Shown here: piece after piece, positions 1-12,025 of the stretch
Layout of the letters: each line of letters starts with the position of its first letter
Numbering within the stretch: the first letter of the stretch is position 1
Origin: Theobroma cacao
Lineage: Eukaryota > Streptophyta > Magnoliopsida > Malvales > Malvaceae
Reading direction: 5' to 3'
Length of the DNA stretch: 64,000 nucleotides
Assembly: GCF_000208745.1 (NCBI RefSeq)
Contig: NC_030857.1
Span: 17,497,433 to 17,561,432, forward strand
Made by a program: the position numbers and the translations under genes
The notes under the pieces: generated by a model
Database searches by the model: none
What the model saw: the letters and a program-made list of their open reading frames with translations, nothing else
What the model was told of the DNA's origin: nothing

Positions 1-1289
1 TAGTTATTTTCTTTTGAAATGAAACATGAAAAACTTTTTTTTATGGGTTCCAATATTTATGATTTAGACTTTTAGGCAAAAAGATACTAAAATTACTTGA
101 TTCTCTTTTTACTTACATACATGTTATCTATAATTAATTTTAAAATTTCGTACATATATTATTTAATAGTAAAATATAAAATTTCAATACACATAGTAAC
201 TCCAGAATATTAATATTAACCAAAACATAACGGATATCTTTTTGATATATATATATATAAAAAGATATTTATCAAGTTTTGCATGTACATCTTTCTTAAT
301 CAACTAGTCCATCAAAAAATGATCCCTAGTCTAGTCCACCTCAACCCTATTTTTTCTTTAGCAATAATTGAATGTGGGCTACTTCGTCTTTGACTTTGGG
401 TTGTCACTTTGTCATTTTGCCCACTCATTTCAATTTCTTTGGTACCAAAATAATAAAGAAAGAAAAATAAAAAATGCATAATTTTTTTTTTTTTGAAAAA
501 TAAGAGAAAGGAAAGGTCTCAATGCTTATGATAATGACACAGCATGTTTCACTAAAAAGTCTTGATAAAATATTAATGAAAATTGGTGGAATGGCTTCAT
601 TTTATTTTTCACATGCAAGATTAGAATTGGTCATTTCAACATTGATATATGAATATAGGGACCAATTTGATATTTATATTGTCCCCTTACTTATTTCAAG
701 ATAGGGTTGTAGTTGAGTTGTACAATCTTGAGTATATTTCCTAAGCAAATTTTCTCATGTGCATATTGATTACTCTTTCACCCAAAGAGAAAGTTTTATT
801 TAGATTGAGAGCAATTACCAAATAAACTATTGAAATATTCACTGTCATGAATGAATCTTTAAACTTTTAAAACTGGTGATTATGTTAACCATAGCTTTCT
901 TAATAAATCAGGCTCACCAAACAAGAATGAATTGACCACACAACTTGAATTATTGGGGAATGGCTTAGTCATCCTGATAAAACACTTGATCTTTCACTCA
1001 CCAATTTGTGAAGCACAAGTGATTTGTTGTTTGTATATTAGCAACTTTACCCTTTGTTTGCTTTCCCTTCCTCCTTTTTTTACGGTAATTAACTCTTTAA
1101 AACTTTTTGTTTACCATTCATGTTTGATTGTGCGAAAGAGTAATAGTGGAGTGATGAACATGGTATGAGTGGCTTTGGTATTATTAAATAAATGTAAACA
1201 TGTAATTTGAGAAGTGAATTTCACTTCAAATCTGTCGTTTTCAATCATCTCGTCCTGTTTCTCTTTCTCTTTCAATCTTAACACCCTGT
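1..1289. other. AT-rich non-coding DNA
   Basis: No gene, structured repeat or element end that I can support. A short TA run lies at about 245-262. Confidence 0.5.
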
Positions 1290-1900
1290 AAGCCATGAAT
1301 CAAAGGGCAGAAGGCTGTGTCACCTGCTTATCCATACCAGACAGCCCTTGGGGCGAATCTGTCCGTTACACTTATCGTTAGACACTTAAAGACTGACTTC
1401 CACGGTTCCACCATGGGGTTAACAGAAAAGAAATATATTCAGACAGGATTGAAACAGAACCAGAGATCAGATTCAGCATGCTCCAAGACAAATCTTGAGT
1501 GCCAAGGTTTTAGCTGTTCGAAGTTGATCAGTGCAAATCTGAGGCCTCATCCTATAGCTTCTGAGTAAAGGGGGAATTCCATTCCATGGCAATGTTCCGC
1601 TACGCTATGATGTTATGCAGAATGATTGAGAAGTAGACCGAGCCCTTCAAAGCTGATTGATATGGAACAGTAAATCCTATTAATGCCGACAATAAAGCGA
1701 TCAAATCATAGATTAAACTATCAAGAATATCAGGAATTGTGACTGGAGTTGTTTAGGCCCTTATTGAAGTTGGAATCTATAACTTCGCATAAAAGAAAGT
1801 CTCAACGGGGTTCCAAAACAGTGTCACATAGGTACATCAGTAAGTGAGTGTCGCAGATCAAAAGAAATGATTAAGTTTTTCACATAAAGTTATCAAGGGA
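1290..1900. other. GC-richer island, possibly of organellar origin
   Basis: This 600-bp stretch is visibly richer in G and C than its surroundings, lacks the poly-A/T runs seen everywhere else, and reads like plant mitochondrial intergenic DNA. I recognise no gene. The open frame at 1317-1568 has no family I know. Origin is inference only. Confidence 0.3.
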
Positions 1901-3007
1901 GAGTTATTAAAGGATTTGGCCTTGAATGGGCCGTATCATTAGTGGTTTGTATGGACGGTGGGCCGTCATTGGTAAAACTTACCGGATCAAATTCTAATAT
2001 AAAATAAACAGTCATCCCTTAGTTATTTCAACCCATCTTAACCACATACAAAATCTCATTAAAGGCCTGAAAAAAACCTCTGCCGATCAGGGGTCATGAA
2101 CTCCTACAATTAGTGCATCAAAAGGAATTAGGAGCAATCTACTTATCCATGATCGATATAGACAATGGCCTTTAAAGGCCACCAGATCTTCCTAGAACTC
2201 CATGATGTTGAATCGAAATGAGGCAGGTTATAATGATCTTAGTGCACATTACCAGAATTATAGTCGACGGAAACTCCTCTTTTGCACATGCCAATAGTGA
2301 CAACCAATCATGCCACTTAAAAGAACAAGTAAGAGGCAAATGAATCAAGAATCAACATCCTCTTATTCTCACAACCTCTATTTTTCATTCATTACACCTT
2401 TTATTAAATATATTCATTATTCATTTTTTCATATCCGAACAAACTCCAGGCTATAACTTAGAGGATTTTTAAATTTCTATATAAACTTTAATGTTACCAA
2501 ACAAGCATTTTCGTTGGCCACCAAAGGCCAGACATAAAACCAGCGATTATAGCAACTGCATTCAGGTAAACACCCACGAGAATAGTTCTTCAACATAGCA
2601 AGGCAAAGAAATTCGATCTAATTAACCTAGACAACCACTAAAAATATGCTTCATTGGACAATTACAAGTTTTCCATATAGGAATCTGAACAATTAAAATG
2701 AAAATAAGAAAGCAACCATATTCCACCACTGTCCTCTGATCAAGTTCAAGACATATGACCTTAAAAACTAATTTTATTATTTATTTATTAGATAATGTTT
2801 TAACTCTACCATTGGGTGGTGAGCCCAAATCAAACAAGTGGATGTTGTGTCTGAGATACATACATTGAATAGGATCTAATTAAAGAGCTCCAAGTAAGTC
2901 TGTCACTCAATAATTAAAAGAAGTTCTATTATAATTTATTAATTGTCCTTAAATTTGATATGTCAATATAATTTATATAGGTGATGCTGAATTTAAAGGC
3001 TATATCT
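1901..3007. other. non-coding DNA
   Basis: No coding signal on either strand and no repeat ends that I can define. Confidence 0.5.
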
Positions 3008-3019
3008 TGGTATGTTGGG

Positions 3020-3112
3020 TTTTTTTTTTTAACAGGAAAAAGGGGATTTGAACTTTACTCTTTAAGTAAGAGGATTATATATCAATCAATGAACCAAAAG
3101 CTCAGGTGTCCC
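3020..3112 (-). mobile_element. tRNA-derived SINE, minus strand
   Basis: Read on the minus strand it ends in an A-run (T-run at 3020-3030 on +) and carries a B-box-like GTTCAAATCCCC after TTGGTTCATTGATTGATA. Flanks share TGGTATGTTGGG (3008-3019) and TGGTATGTTGAG (3113-3124), a 12-bp duplication with one change. Its sequence differs from the SINE at 29363. Confidence 0.75.
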
Positions 3113-3124
3113 TGGTATGTTGAG

Positions 3125-4638
3125 TTATGTACATGCTAAATAAATTATATTGAATGCTCAATAAAGGATTCATCATTTTCTATTGAGAAAGATATTCAAG
3201 CGATTTTCATATAATCGTTGAACTTATGAATTCATCCTGTATGTTTCTAAAAGTTGTTTTAAAATTATATTATTTATACTAATATTATATATATTATAAT
3301 AGTGTTTTTGAAGAAAAATATTTTTCAAAGTGCAACAGCAATGAAAATCATGAATTAATATTACATAGGTTGAATGTGATAGTGAAAATTATTTATCCAT
3401 AAAACCCATGAGGCATATGGTATGGTAAAAGGACAAATTTGTAAATATTGTAGTGAAAGAGATCTCATTGATAATTCTTTTCTTTGTTGAGGTCAGTTGC
3501 AATATTGATGGACATTATTGCAATTAATGAGGAAATAAGATTTCTTAATTAATTTAAGAAACTAAATAATAATATTAAATTAAATGAAATTCCTAGTAAA
3601 ATATAAGTCATGAGATGGTATGAATTTGAGCCCATAGGGATCTCTTGTATATTCTTCTTTTGGGTTTTTATTTATAAGTCCCGTTGAACTATTATTGGGT
3701 CTAATGGATCCCAAGTCCATTAGTACATCTATAAAAGCAAAGGTTGATACTTAGTTGGCCATTAGAATTAATTAGAAACATTTTTTAGAAAGCAAAGAAC
3801 CTTAGAAAAATAAGAAGCGTGAATCCCTTTAGAGGCAAGACACTTGAATCACTTTTGTGGTACCTGTATCTTTGATCTATAATTTAATCCCTTTTTGAAG
3901 ATAAGGTACTTGAATTGTTTTTGAGCTACGTAAATCTTGATCTATAATTTTTTTGTGGTAGATTCCTGGTTTTTATATTAGAGGACAATTGTTGTTATTG
4001 AATTATAAATAAAATTTTGCATTTATCGTACACAAAGAAACTAACAAATACCATATACTATTTCAAGTTTCACAAGGTATCCCTAGTAAACTCTACGTTA
4101 TCAATAACAAAAAAATACAGAGACAATTTGAGGCAGATATATACCACTTGCTAATATGTACACAATGAAGAACCACACTAAGCAAATGCCAGCATTAGGA
4201 TTCTCAACTTTTATTCAACAAGTAGCAAAGTTCACTATTCATATAAATTCTAATCTCTTTCCCCATTCTTCCAAGTAATTCCTTAATTCCAATTATTGAC
4301 CTCCATAAATAACCAAACTTTCCTCATCAAAAATATCCATCTTCCTCAAATATCACCTCATCCTCACTATCTTCCAACAAATAATCTTCATCATCAACTG
4401 CCTGAATCTCCCACTCATCCTTTTCACCTTTCTCCCTTTCAGAATGACAAAAGCAAGGAATGACAAAAAATAAGCTTGAAGAACTAACTTGTCTAGTGAT
4501 GTGGTATCTACACATATTTATACCAAATACAAGATAAAGTGATAAAACTATTTTTGAATCAGAGATAGTGATGATCCTTAGCTCATAAATTGCAATTAAT
4601 TTAAATCTTAAACAAATTCAATGGGTAAACTAATATGA
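3125..4638. other. non-coding DNA, LTR-like in part
   Basis: 3480-4030 has features common in plant LTRs (CTATAAAAGCAAAGG at 3731, a duplicated GATCTATAATTT at about 3875 and 3940), but no second copy or ends were found. The remainder shows nothing supportable. Confidence 0.4.
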
Positions 4639-5700
4639 TCAGTTTGGTTTTGAATCTTGAGCACTTCGAAGTGAATAGGATGCTTTATCTTTCATATGCC
4701 CCTGCAAGATGGTAGAGCCATCTCCTGCACCCATCTTAGACCTTAACATGATGAATCTGAGTTTGGAAAATGGTTTAGTTAGTCTATTGACTAACTGATC
4801 AGTAGCTGGAATGTAGGTGGCTTTGAAAATACCAGTAGAGACATGCTGCTTGACAAAACGGTAGTCTAACACAAAATGTTTCATTCAAGAATGAAATACG
4901 GGATTGGCACTCAAATATGTAGCTCCTATATTATCACAGTGAAGAAGTGGAGGCTTAGGTGATGGGATTTTCAATTCTGCTAATAGATTTGTCAACCAGA
5001 TCAATTCAATTGTAATGTGGGCAATGGCTCTGTACTCAACTTCTATTGAGGATAGTGCAATTGTCCTTTGTTTAGAAAACTTCTAAGAGATTAGGTTGCT
5101 TCCAAGATAAATTATGAAGGTAGATTTGGAGTTTCTGTCATCTAAATTACATGCCTAATCTGCATCACTACAAGCATATAATTGTAAGAAAGAATGTATC
5201 TTAAAAAGAAGACCATGATGCAATGTGCTTTTGAGGTATTGAAGTTTTTAAGCTTGACTAGTGGACTTGAGTGAGACAATGCATGCATTGTGACAACTTG
5301 TTGATGGAGTAAGCAATGTCTGGAAAAGTAAGAAATAAATATCAAAGTGATTTAATGAGTTTTCTATAATCTGTTGCATTAGTAGGACCTGATCCATCTT
5401 TGAGCTGCAATTTTATGTTGGTGGCCATTGGTGTGGTGACAGTTTTTGCATTCTCTGTGTCAAACTTGGCTAGGATATCTCAAATATATGTGCGTTGTGA
5501 CAGAAATAAATCATTGGATGTGGATATCACTTCAATCCCAAGAAAGTAATTGAAATTTCCAAGATCCTTTAAATAAAATATGTTGGCCAAATGCTGAAGG
5601 AATTGATGCAGAACTTCTGTATTGTTACTTATCACTAATTAATAGATCATCCTCATTGTTAGCATTGAATATCTTATATTTTGATTTGACAAAATGGCAT
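4639..5700 (-). mobile_element. decayed copia fragment (reverse transcriptase end and RNase H)
   Basis: Minus-strand reading gives, in order, GIEVISTSNDLFLSQRTYI (about 5540-5485), DILAKFDTENAKTV and PMATNIKLQLKDGSGPTNA (to 5370), an RNase H stretch (5070-4890) and FVKQHVSTGIFKATYIPATD followed by LTKPFSKLRF (about 4860-4750). Stops and frameshifts interrupt it. No paired LTRs could be defined, so it is a truncated remnant. Confidence 0.8.
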
Positions 5701-5859
5701 AATATTATGGTTTTGAGCTTAAGCATTTGAAATTGTCTAATATCATGTTTCGATTCTCCTAAGATCATACAAATATTTGAAAAGCATATTCATGATTAGA
5801 AAATATCACAAAGCTTTTCAAAACATTGAGTCTTTAGCTAAGTAAATATAGAGCAAATA

Positions 5860-6180
5860 TGTTTTGATTGATATTTGATTATAGGAAAGAAGCATGGAAA
5901 AAATAGCCGAAGTGAAAAGTCAAAAAGTCAAGGAAAATTGAAGACACAAGGTAAGAGTCAACCCTAAAAAAGCTCTAATTGACCCTATGGTAGAATGGCT
6001 GGGGAATGATTGAAAGAATTGTGAAATAGAGAAGGCATAGTCGACCCTTTAATCTCCACAATCGACCTTATGGCAAGAATGAATGAAAAATCACCAAGAC
6101 ATGAAGCCATAGTTGACCTTAATGAAGCCATAGTCGACCCTAAGGTATTATTAAAACTTTTAGTGTTACAATGAGTGCAT
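5860..6180. repeat. probable LTR remnant with recurring AGTCGACCCTA motifs
   Basis: The motif ATAGTCGACCCTA and close variants (GTCAACCCTA, ATTGACCCTA, AATCGACCTTA) recur at irregular spacing at about 5955-6145. Such runs are typical of plant LTR sequence. No ends or target duplication were found. Confidence 0.35.
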
Positions 6181-6653
6181 GATAGTTCCTCAGGTCATGT
6201 TTGGTATAGAAAAAGAATGAGATAGTAACTATCCAAATTAGAATTAAAGTCAAAATAGAATGGTATGATTAATGCTTAGTTTGGTTTATTAAGTTGTTGC
6301 GATTATGAAAGTTCGAGAATTAGGAATCAATCTGTTTAGTTGTCTATGTAAATTAGTTATAACAAAGATAAGTTTTCTTTCTTTTCGTATTTGTCACTGT
6401 ATGTACCATTTCCTGCTCATCTTTTTAAGAATTTGAAGAGTATTTATTTTTATTAATGTGGATCAAATTACTTTCAGGGATGACTCTTTACATATGATCG
6501 AAAGTTATGTAAGCTTCATTATTTTATATTCAGAAATACTATTGTCAGTTGCTCTACCTTTTTATAGTATTTGTTGCTGTTGAAATCAAAACGTGAAATA
6601 AATTAATTTGTTGCGTATCTAATTTTTTTTCTTAAATTTTCTCTTGTTAATAA

Positions 6654-6839
6654 CTTGGTAGTTTGTGATGTTTGTGTGTTTAAGTTGCTTTGGGCACTAA
6701 AAATGGTTGAATATCCCTTAGTTATTTTCGGTCATTGCCATATAAACTTGGTAGTTTGTGATGTTTGTGTGTTTAAGTTGCTTTGGGCACTGAAAATGGT
6801 TCAATATCCCTTGGTTATTTTTGGTCATTGCCATATATT
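6654..6839 (+). repeat. 93-bp tandem duplication
   Basis: Two units, 6654-6746 and 6747-6839, each starting CTTGGTAGTTTGTGATG and ending near GGTCATTGCCATAT, with only a few differences. The open frame across it is a consequence of repetition; I see no coding signal. Confidence 0.9.
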
Positions 6840-6859
6840 GAATATCCCTTAATTGGTTC

Positions 6860-9321
6860 TAACGTTTTGTTAAGTGGCTGTTCACTATAGTATATATATT
6901 TTTTATGAAATACACTGATACTTTATTGATAGTATAGATTACACTTGCATATGTACTATTTCTTTTTTATTATAATAGTTTTTCAAGAATTTAACAAGCC
7001 TATAGTAAATCAGTTTGACTTTACTGAAGATTTTTGTGCCATGATCGAATAATTTTTTACTCTTTTTTGTTCATAAGCTTTAACTATTGATAAATTCATT
7101 TATCAATATCCTTCAAACACTTGTACAGCATCTAATCTAAAGTATATTGAATCCTTCCTACATACATCCTCTACATCTAACATCTGTCCTTAGTATTTTA
7201 TCATATTTGGAGAGCATTTTCAACTTTTCAATTCTTTTTTCTCTTTTCTTCCTCACCTCACTCCTTCCGCGTATGCCTCTTATCCCATTACTTAAAATGA
7301 TCAGCATATAAACCAAATCCCAAGACCTAACTATTAACTCCATCTTTTCTTCCTTTTCCCTTTTGACTTTCTCTCACTAACACAACTACTGCTCTCTCTT
7401 CCTCTCATTGGAACTCAAGTTTTGGCAGTGAAACGCATCGTCGGCCACCTTATGTCGTTAGTTTTAATTCAATCTGTCTTCCTTCCTGCTTTGATGTTTA
7501 TATTTTCCATTTATGGTTTATAGATTTGTTGCTTTTAATTGGATATTTACTTTCTTTTATTAATTCATACTTATATGAAACCTTCTTTTTTTCTCTGTTT
7601 TTGTTTTCTATAGATTCTACTCTTTGTTTGTTGGTAGTGTTGCTCTTTTTTTTTTTTTTTTTTTTGCAAAATACAATACACATTTATGTTGTTGTGTCAT
7701 GTTTACTTCACAAATCAATTTGATTGCTTACTTTCACTTGTAAACTACAATTGTTTAATTGCAATTTTGCAAATCACTCGAGTCGCCAAATGTATTTATT
7801 GTTCTTCAATTTCAAAATTTGAACCTGTAGACAAAAATGTAATCATTTAATTGTTGAATATTGTTTTAACTGTAATCTATTGCTTTCCTATATACAACTG
7901 TTATTAAAATTGCATTTTTAATATAATATACTCTTATCATGCTTATCTATTTTTTCATAATCTCTAAAAATTTCACATTCTAAAGTCTTTGTATATTACT
8001 ATTAACTTTTAACAAGTTAACATTTACATTCAAACGACCTGTTACAAGTCTTTTGTTCACTCTTTGTTATTTCAGCAATTGCAATTCAAAATACCTTCTC
8101 TTTTTGGTATGAAAGTGGATAGACGCTGTTAAATATGTATCATTCAAGTGCAAGCTTTTCATCCAGCTTTTGTATATAACACATTGTAAAAAAATTTATT
8201 AGTAATTGCACAATAGGAAGCTTTCTCATTTTTGTATGAGTGCAGCGCCACTGCCAATGCCACTAAGATGGCTACAGATACATTGCTATATTTTTTATAT
8301 GAAAATATTTTGCATATCTAAAATGTTGACCAGCAATTTCATATGTTGATCAAATTACCATTACATGTCTATTTCTCAAAGTATCCTACACTAAATTTAA
8401 AAAAAAAAATTAGTGCATCCACAGCACAACGCACAGACACCATGCTAGTATATATAAATATTCTCAAATTTTACTTTTCAAACTTTTATTTAATAAATGT
8501 CACATTTTGTGGATTACTAAAATTTGTCCCTCTCCCGAACCCCGTGCCTTGTACTCCAACCTTTATGTATGCACTTCGGTGTAAATAGGGTTTGAAATGC
8601 ATATTTAACTTACGACAAAGCCCTTGGCTCAACCAATTAATACCCAAAAACTGCCCAACTAAACTTATCCACTGATGGGGTGACTTGCTTGGTCCGCAGG
8701 TTTGATTGTGGATATAAATTTTTAAATTTGTTTTTAGTTTAGGATATTGTTAATTTCTATTCTATGTCCCTTTCTCTAAAGTGGTATACGGTTGCGTATG
8801 GGAATCCAAGTCTCTTATCCCCAATAATTTCTTATCTTATTTTTTATCTTAATTTTCACTAAGTATCACATGTTTATTTTTTTTATTTTTATCTTAATTT
8901 TTTTCTCTTTTTATAATTAAGTTAATACATGAGATTTGGATTGGTATTCGTATGGCTAGAATTTGAAATGCAAAAATGAAAGATTTAAGGCGACGAAACC
9001 AATGAGCAAGACCTTGGCTCAATTATGATGTAGGCAGGAGTACTACTTTATTCTTTTTCATTTTTGTTCATTTCACTCTAAACAAGTTGTGGTCCTTTTC
9101 TTTTCCTTTTCAATGTAAACAAGTGCAAAATTGGAAAGAAATAAGGTGATGATGGTTTAGGCCCACCACACAAGTAACAGTAGTTCCAACCGTGATTGGA
9201 ACTGTTTCTTCAGATAAGCTCATTTTCAATGAATTTGATAAGCAAACAACAGCCAATGAACTACTCCTAAACGCAAACAAACATCACCCTTGGCTTTTGC
9301 CAATTGTCATCGTTTCAAGAC
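6860..9321. other. AT-rich intergenic DNA upstream of NPF copy 1
   Basis: Homopolymer T run at 7650-7665, otherwise no gene or element with definable ends. The last few hundred bases should hold the promoter of NPF copy 1; no convincing TATA box was identified. Confidence 0.5.
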
Positions 9322-11388
9322 ATGCCTCTCTCTGCTGCTGAGCAAACTCAAACTCAGACACCCTTTTTAGAATCAGAAACCTTGAATAGCACCGTTGATT
9401 ACAAAGGTCGTCCAGCCCAAAAGGCCACTTCTGGTGGATGGAGATCGGCATCTTTCTTAATAGGTAAAGTTGCTATAGTACCTGATACGATTCTTGCTTC
9501 AAAACTAAGCTATAGAAGAAATAAGTGTAGCTGATTGACTGGTTGTGCATGGTGCAGCTGCAGAAGTTGCAGAGAGGTTTGCCTATTATGGGATTTCTTC
9601 AAACCTTATAACCTACTTGACGGGGCCGCTCGGACTGTCCACATCAAGTGCAGCAGAGAATGTAAATGCATGGCTGGGAACAGATTTGTTGCTTCCCTTC
9701 ATTGGAGCCTATGTTGCTGATTCTTTCCTTGGCCACTACCGCACCATTTTCATTTCTTCAATCATCTACGTTCTGGTAATTTATTTTTTAATCTTCTTTT
9801 TTTTTTTTTGGATAATTAGATTGTGTTGAAATTTGCTTTTTCTCTCACTTTCTTGGTCGTATAGCACTTTCTGGTTTATTCTAATGCTTTTTCTCCCAAT
9901 TCGGTATATGCTATATGTCGCTATCAATAATCTTGTGACCAGTGGTGGGGAGAAGCTTATCACTTTTAACTTGGATTGACATGGATCACAGGGATTAGGC
10001 TTGTTGACTGTATCGGCTACACTACCTTCTTCCAATGCTTGTAGCTACCCAAATGCCAATACTGTCAAGTCATGTTCTCCTTCTCAGCTGCAAGTGACTG
10101 TATTCTTCTTTTCTCTTTATCTAATAGCCATAGGGCTAGGTGGGCAGAAACCTTGCATCGAGGCTTTTGGAGCTGACCAGTTTGATGGGGAAGACCCTGA
10201 AGAGAGAAAAGCCAAGAGCTCATTCTTTAATTGGTGGTTTTTTGGTGCCTGTGCAGGTGTCCTTGTATCGCTTCTCATCCTGGTATACATTCAGGATAAT
10301 TTGAGTTGGGGTCTTGGATTTGGAATCCCTTGTATTTGCATGATACTATCCTTGCTTCTTTTCTTACTTGGAATCCCAACTTATCGCTATAAAATCAAAA
10401 GAGATGAGAAGAAACCATTTGCAAGGATTGGTCGTGCATTTGTTGCTGCAATTAGGAACTGGAGAAGTACTACTCCAGTTGTAGCTATTGAGGAGGAAGC
10501 TTGCGAAACCCTGCCAGCTCTTACAACTTCTCAGCAATTTAGGTAAGTGAGTAAGTCTAACTTGCTTCCAACTGATTGTCTCCATTCCTGAATAAAGCTC
10601 TCTCAAGAAACTATTTGAACGGTTGTGGAAATTTATGTAGTGCTGATGACATTGAAGAAGCAAAAGCAGCGTTAAGGCTGATTCCAATATGGACTTCAAG
10701 CTTGGTATTCGCCATTGCGATTGCGCAATGCCCAACCTTTTTTACCATGCAAGGAAAGACAATGGACAGAACAGTTGTGCCAGGCTTTGAAATACCAGCA
10801 GCCTCACTTCAAGCCTTGACCAGCATCACAATTCTCGTCTTCATCCCCATCTATGATCGCATCTTTGTTCCTATAGCGAGAACCTTCACCGGGGAACCTA
10901 CTGGCATCAAGATGCTGCAAAGGATTGGAACTGGAATATTCCTATCTGCGATTTGCATGATAGTTGCTGCTGTCATCGAGACAGAAAGGCTTGAAATTGC
11001 TAAAATAAATGGGCTGGTCGATGAACCAAATGCGACAGTTCCAATGAGCATGTGGTGGCTAGTTCCTCAATATATGTTGCTTGGAGCTGCGGATGTATTC
11101 ACTAGAGTTGGCCTGCAGGAATTTTTCTATGATCAGATATCGAACGAACTGAAGAGCGTAGGTGTGGCCCTGTATCTAAGTGTGTTTGGGGTAGGAAATT
11201 TCCTGAGTAGCATACTTGTCTCCATTGTTGAGAAAGCAACAGAAGGTGGGTGGTTGTCTGATAATCTAAATCAGGCCCATCTTAATTACTTCTACTGTTT
11301 ACTGGTCGGAGTCAATGTAGTTGGACTGGGGGCCTTCCTGAGTATTGCCAAGTCTTACGTTTATAGCAGCAGCAGAAACACAACTTAA
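9322..11388 (+). CDS. NPF5-type (NRT1/PTR family 5.10-like) transporter, copy 1
   Basis: Membrane transporter of the NRT1/PTR (POT) family, a proton-coupled carrier with about 12 membrane spans; Arabidopsis NPF5 relatives act in nitrate transport at the tonoplast, but the substrate here is not shown. Exons read from GT..AG sites and paralogue alignment: 9322-9463, 9558-9775, 9992-10542, then 10608-11388. The ATG at 9322 opens MPLSAAEQTQTQTP; no upstream ATG is in frame. Visible motifs: the ExxER proton-coupling motif ([10 protein letters not shown]) early in the first span, GGQKPCIEAFGADQFD, and FFNWWFFG. The other copies start their last exon with a conserved FLNKAL. Here that DNA (10584-10602) is present but no AG precedes it. 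The only in-frame acceptor is the AG at 10606-10607, which gives a 65-bp intron, omits FLNKALS and yields 563 residues. It may be functional or a newly damaged allele. Intron 1 is shared with copy 3. Confidence 0.85.
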
Positions 11389-11699
11389 ATGGGATCATTG
11401 TTGCCTCCATGCTACAATTGTTTACGACTGAAGCAAAACTATTTGGACCAAAATGGTAGGATATAGTACATCTCTTGATATTTATTACTCCTATTCGGAA
11501 GTCTCTGACACAAGTATATGAAGACTTGCAATAACTAATATATAATAATAGTATTATTATTAAAATAATAATAATATATAATAACACTATTGACTTTTCA
11601 ATCGCAAATAAGTTGTATTAATTTTTTTAATTTTATAATTAAAAAAGAGAGATTTGAATTTTATTTTTTAAATTTAAATATTTGGATACAGTTGTATTA

Positions 11700-11775
11700 T
11701 TTTAATCTAATATATAAATAGTATTATTAAAATAATTAAGAAGCTTGGCATAGAGCAGCAGTATATAATTATATT
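11700..11775 (+). repeat. upstream block shared by NPF copies 2 and 3 (first copy)
   Basis: Contains AATAATTAAGAAGCTTGGCA followed by TAGAGCAGCAGTAT, about 260 bp before the ATG of copy 2. A near-identical block lies at 25158-25232, before copy 3. It marks the duplicated segment and may hold conserved promoter sequence. Confidence 0.8.
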
Positions 11776-12025
11776 CTTTAATTAATAATTATTCCTTAAA
11801 GACTTTGAAGTGTTTCACCCAGAAAAAAGGGTCGACTCTTCAAGCTACGCCGCTGAAGAGGCCATCCTAATTATAATAGTCCAAGGGGTAACCATCAGCA
11901 ACAGAGAACTTAATTGACCCATAATGAATAAAAAACAAAAAACAATCATGATGAGGTTATATTGGGCTTGGTCGCTGGCTGGTGGTTCGCTGGCTGGTGG
12001 TGTGCTGTGTGCGTATAAGCCAAAA

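Noticed and set aside
1317..1568. 83-codon open frame as a gene
   Set aside because: No recognised family, no splice or promoter support; the whole island looks non-coding.
4327..4515. Acidic minus-strand frame (DEDYLLEDSEDEVIFEEDG)
   Set aside because: Made of simple GAT/GAA-type repeats; no supporting gene structure nearby.
10364..10735. Minus-strand frame of 123 codons over NPF copy 1
   Set aside because: Overlaps coding exons antisense and has no family features.
11924..12025. Upstream in-frame ATG for NPF copy 2
   Set aside because: The extra 34 residues have no counterpart in the other copies; the ATG at 12026 fits better.
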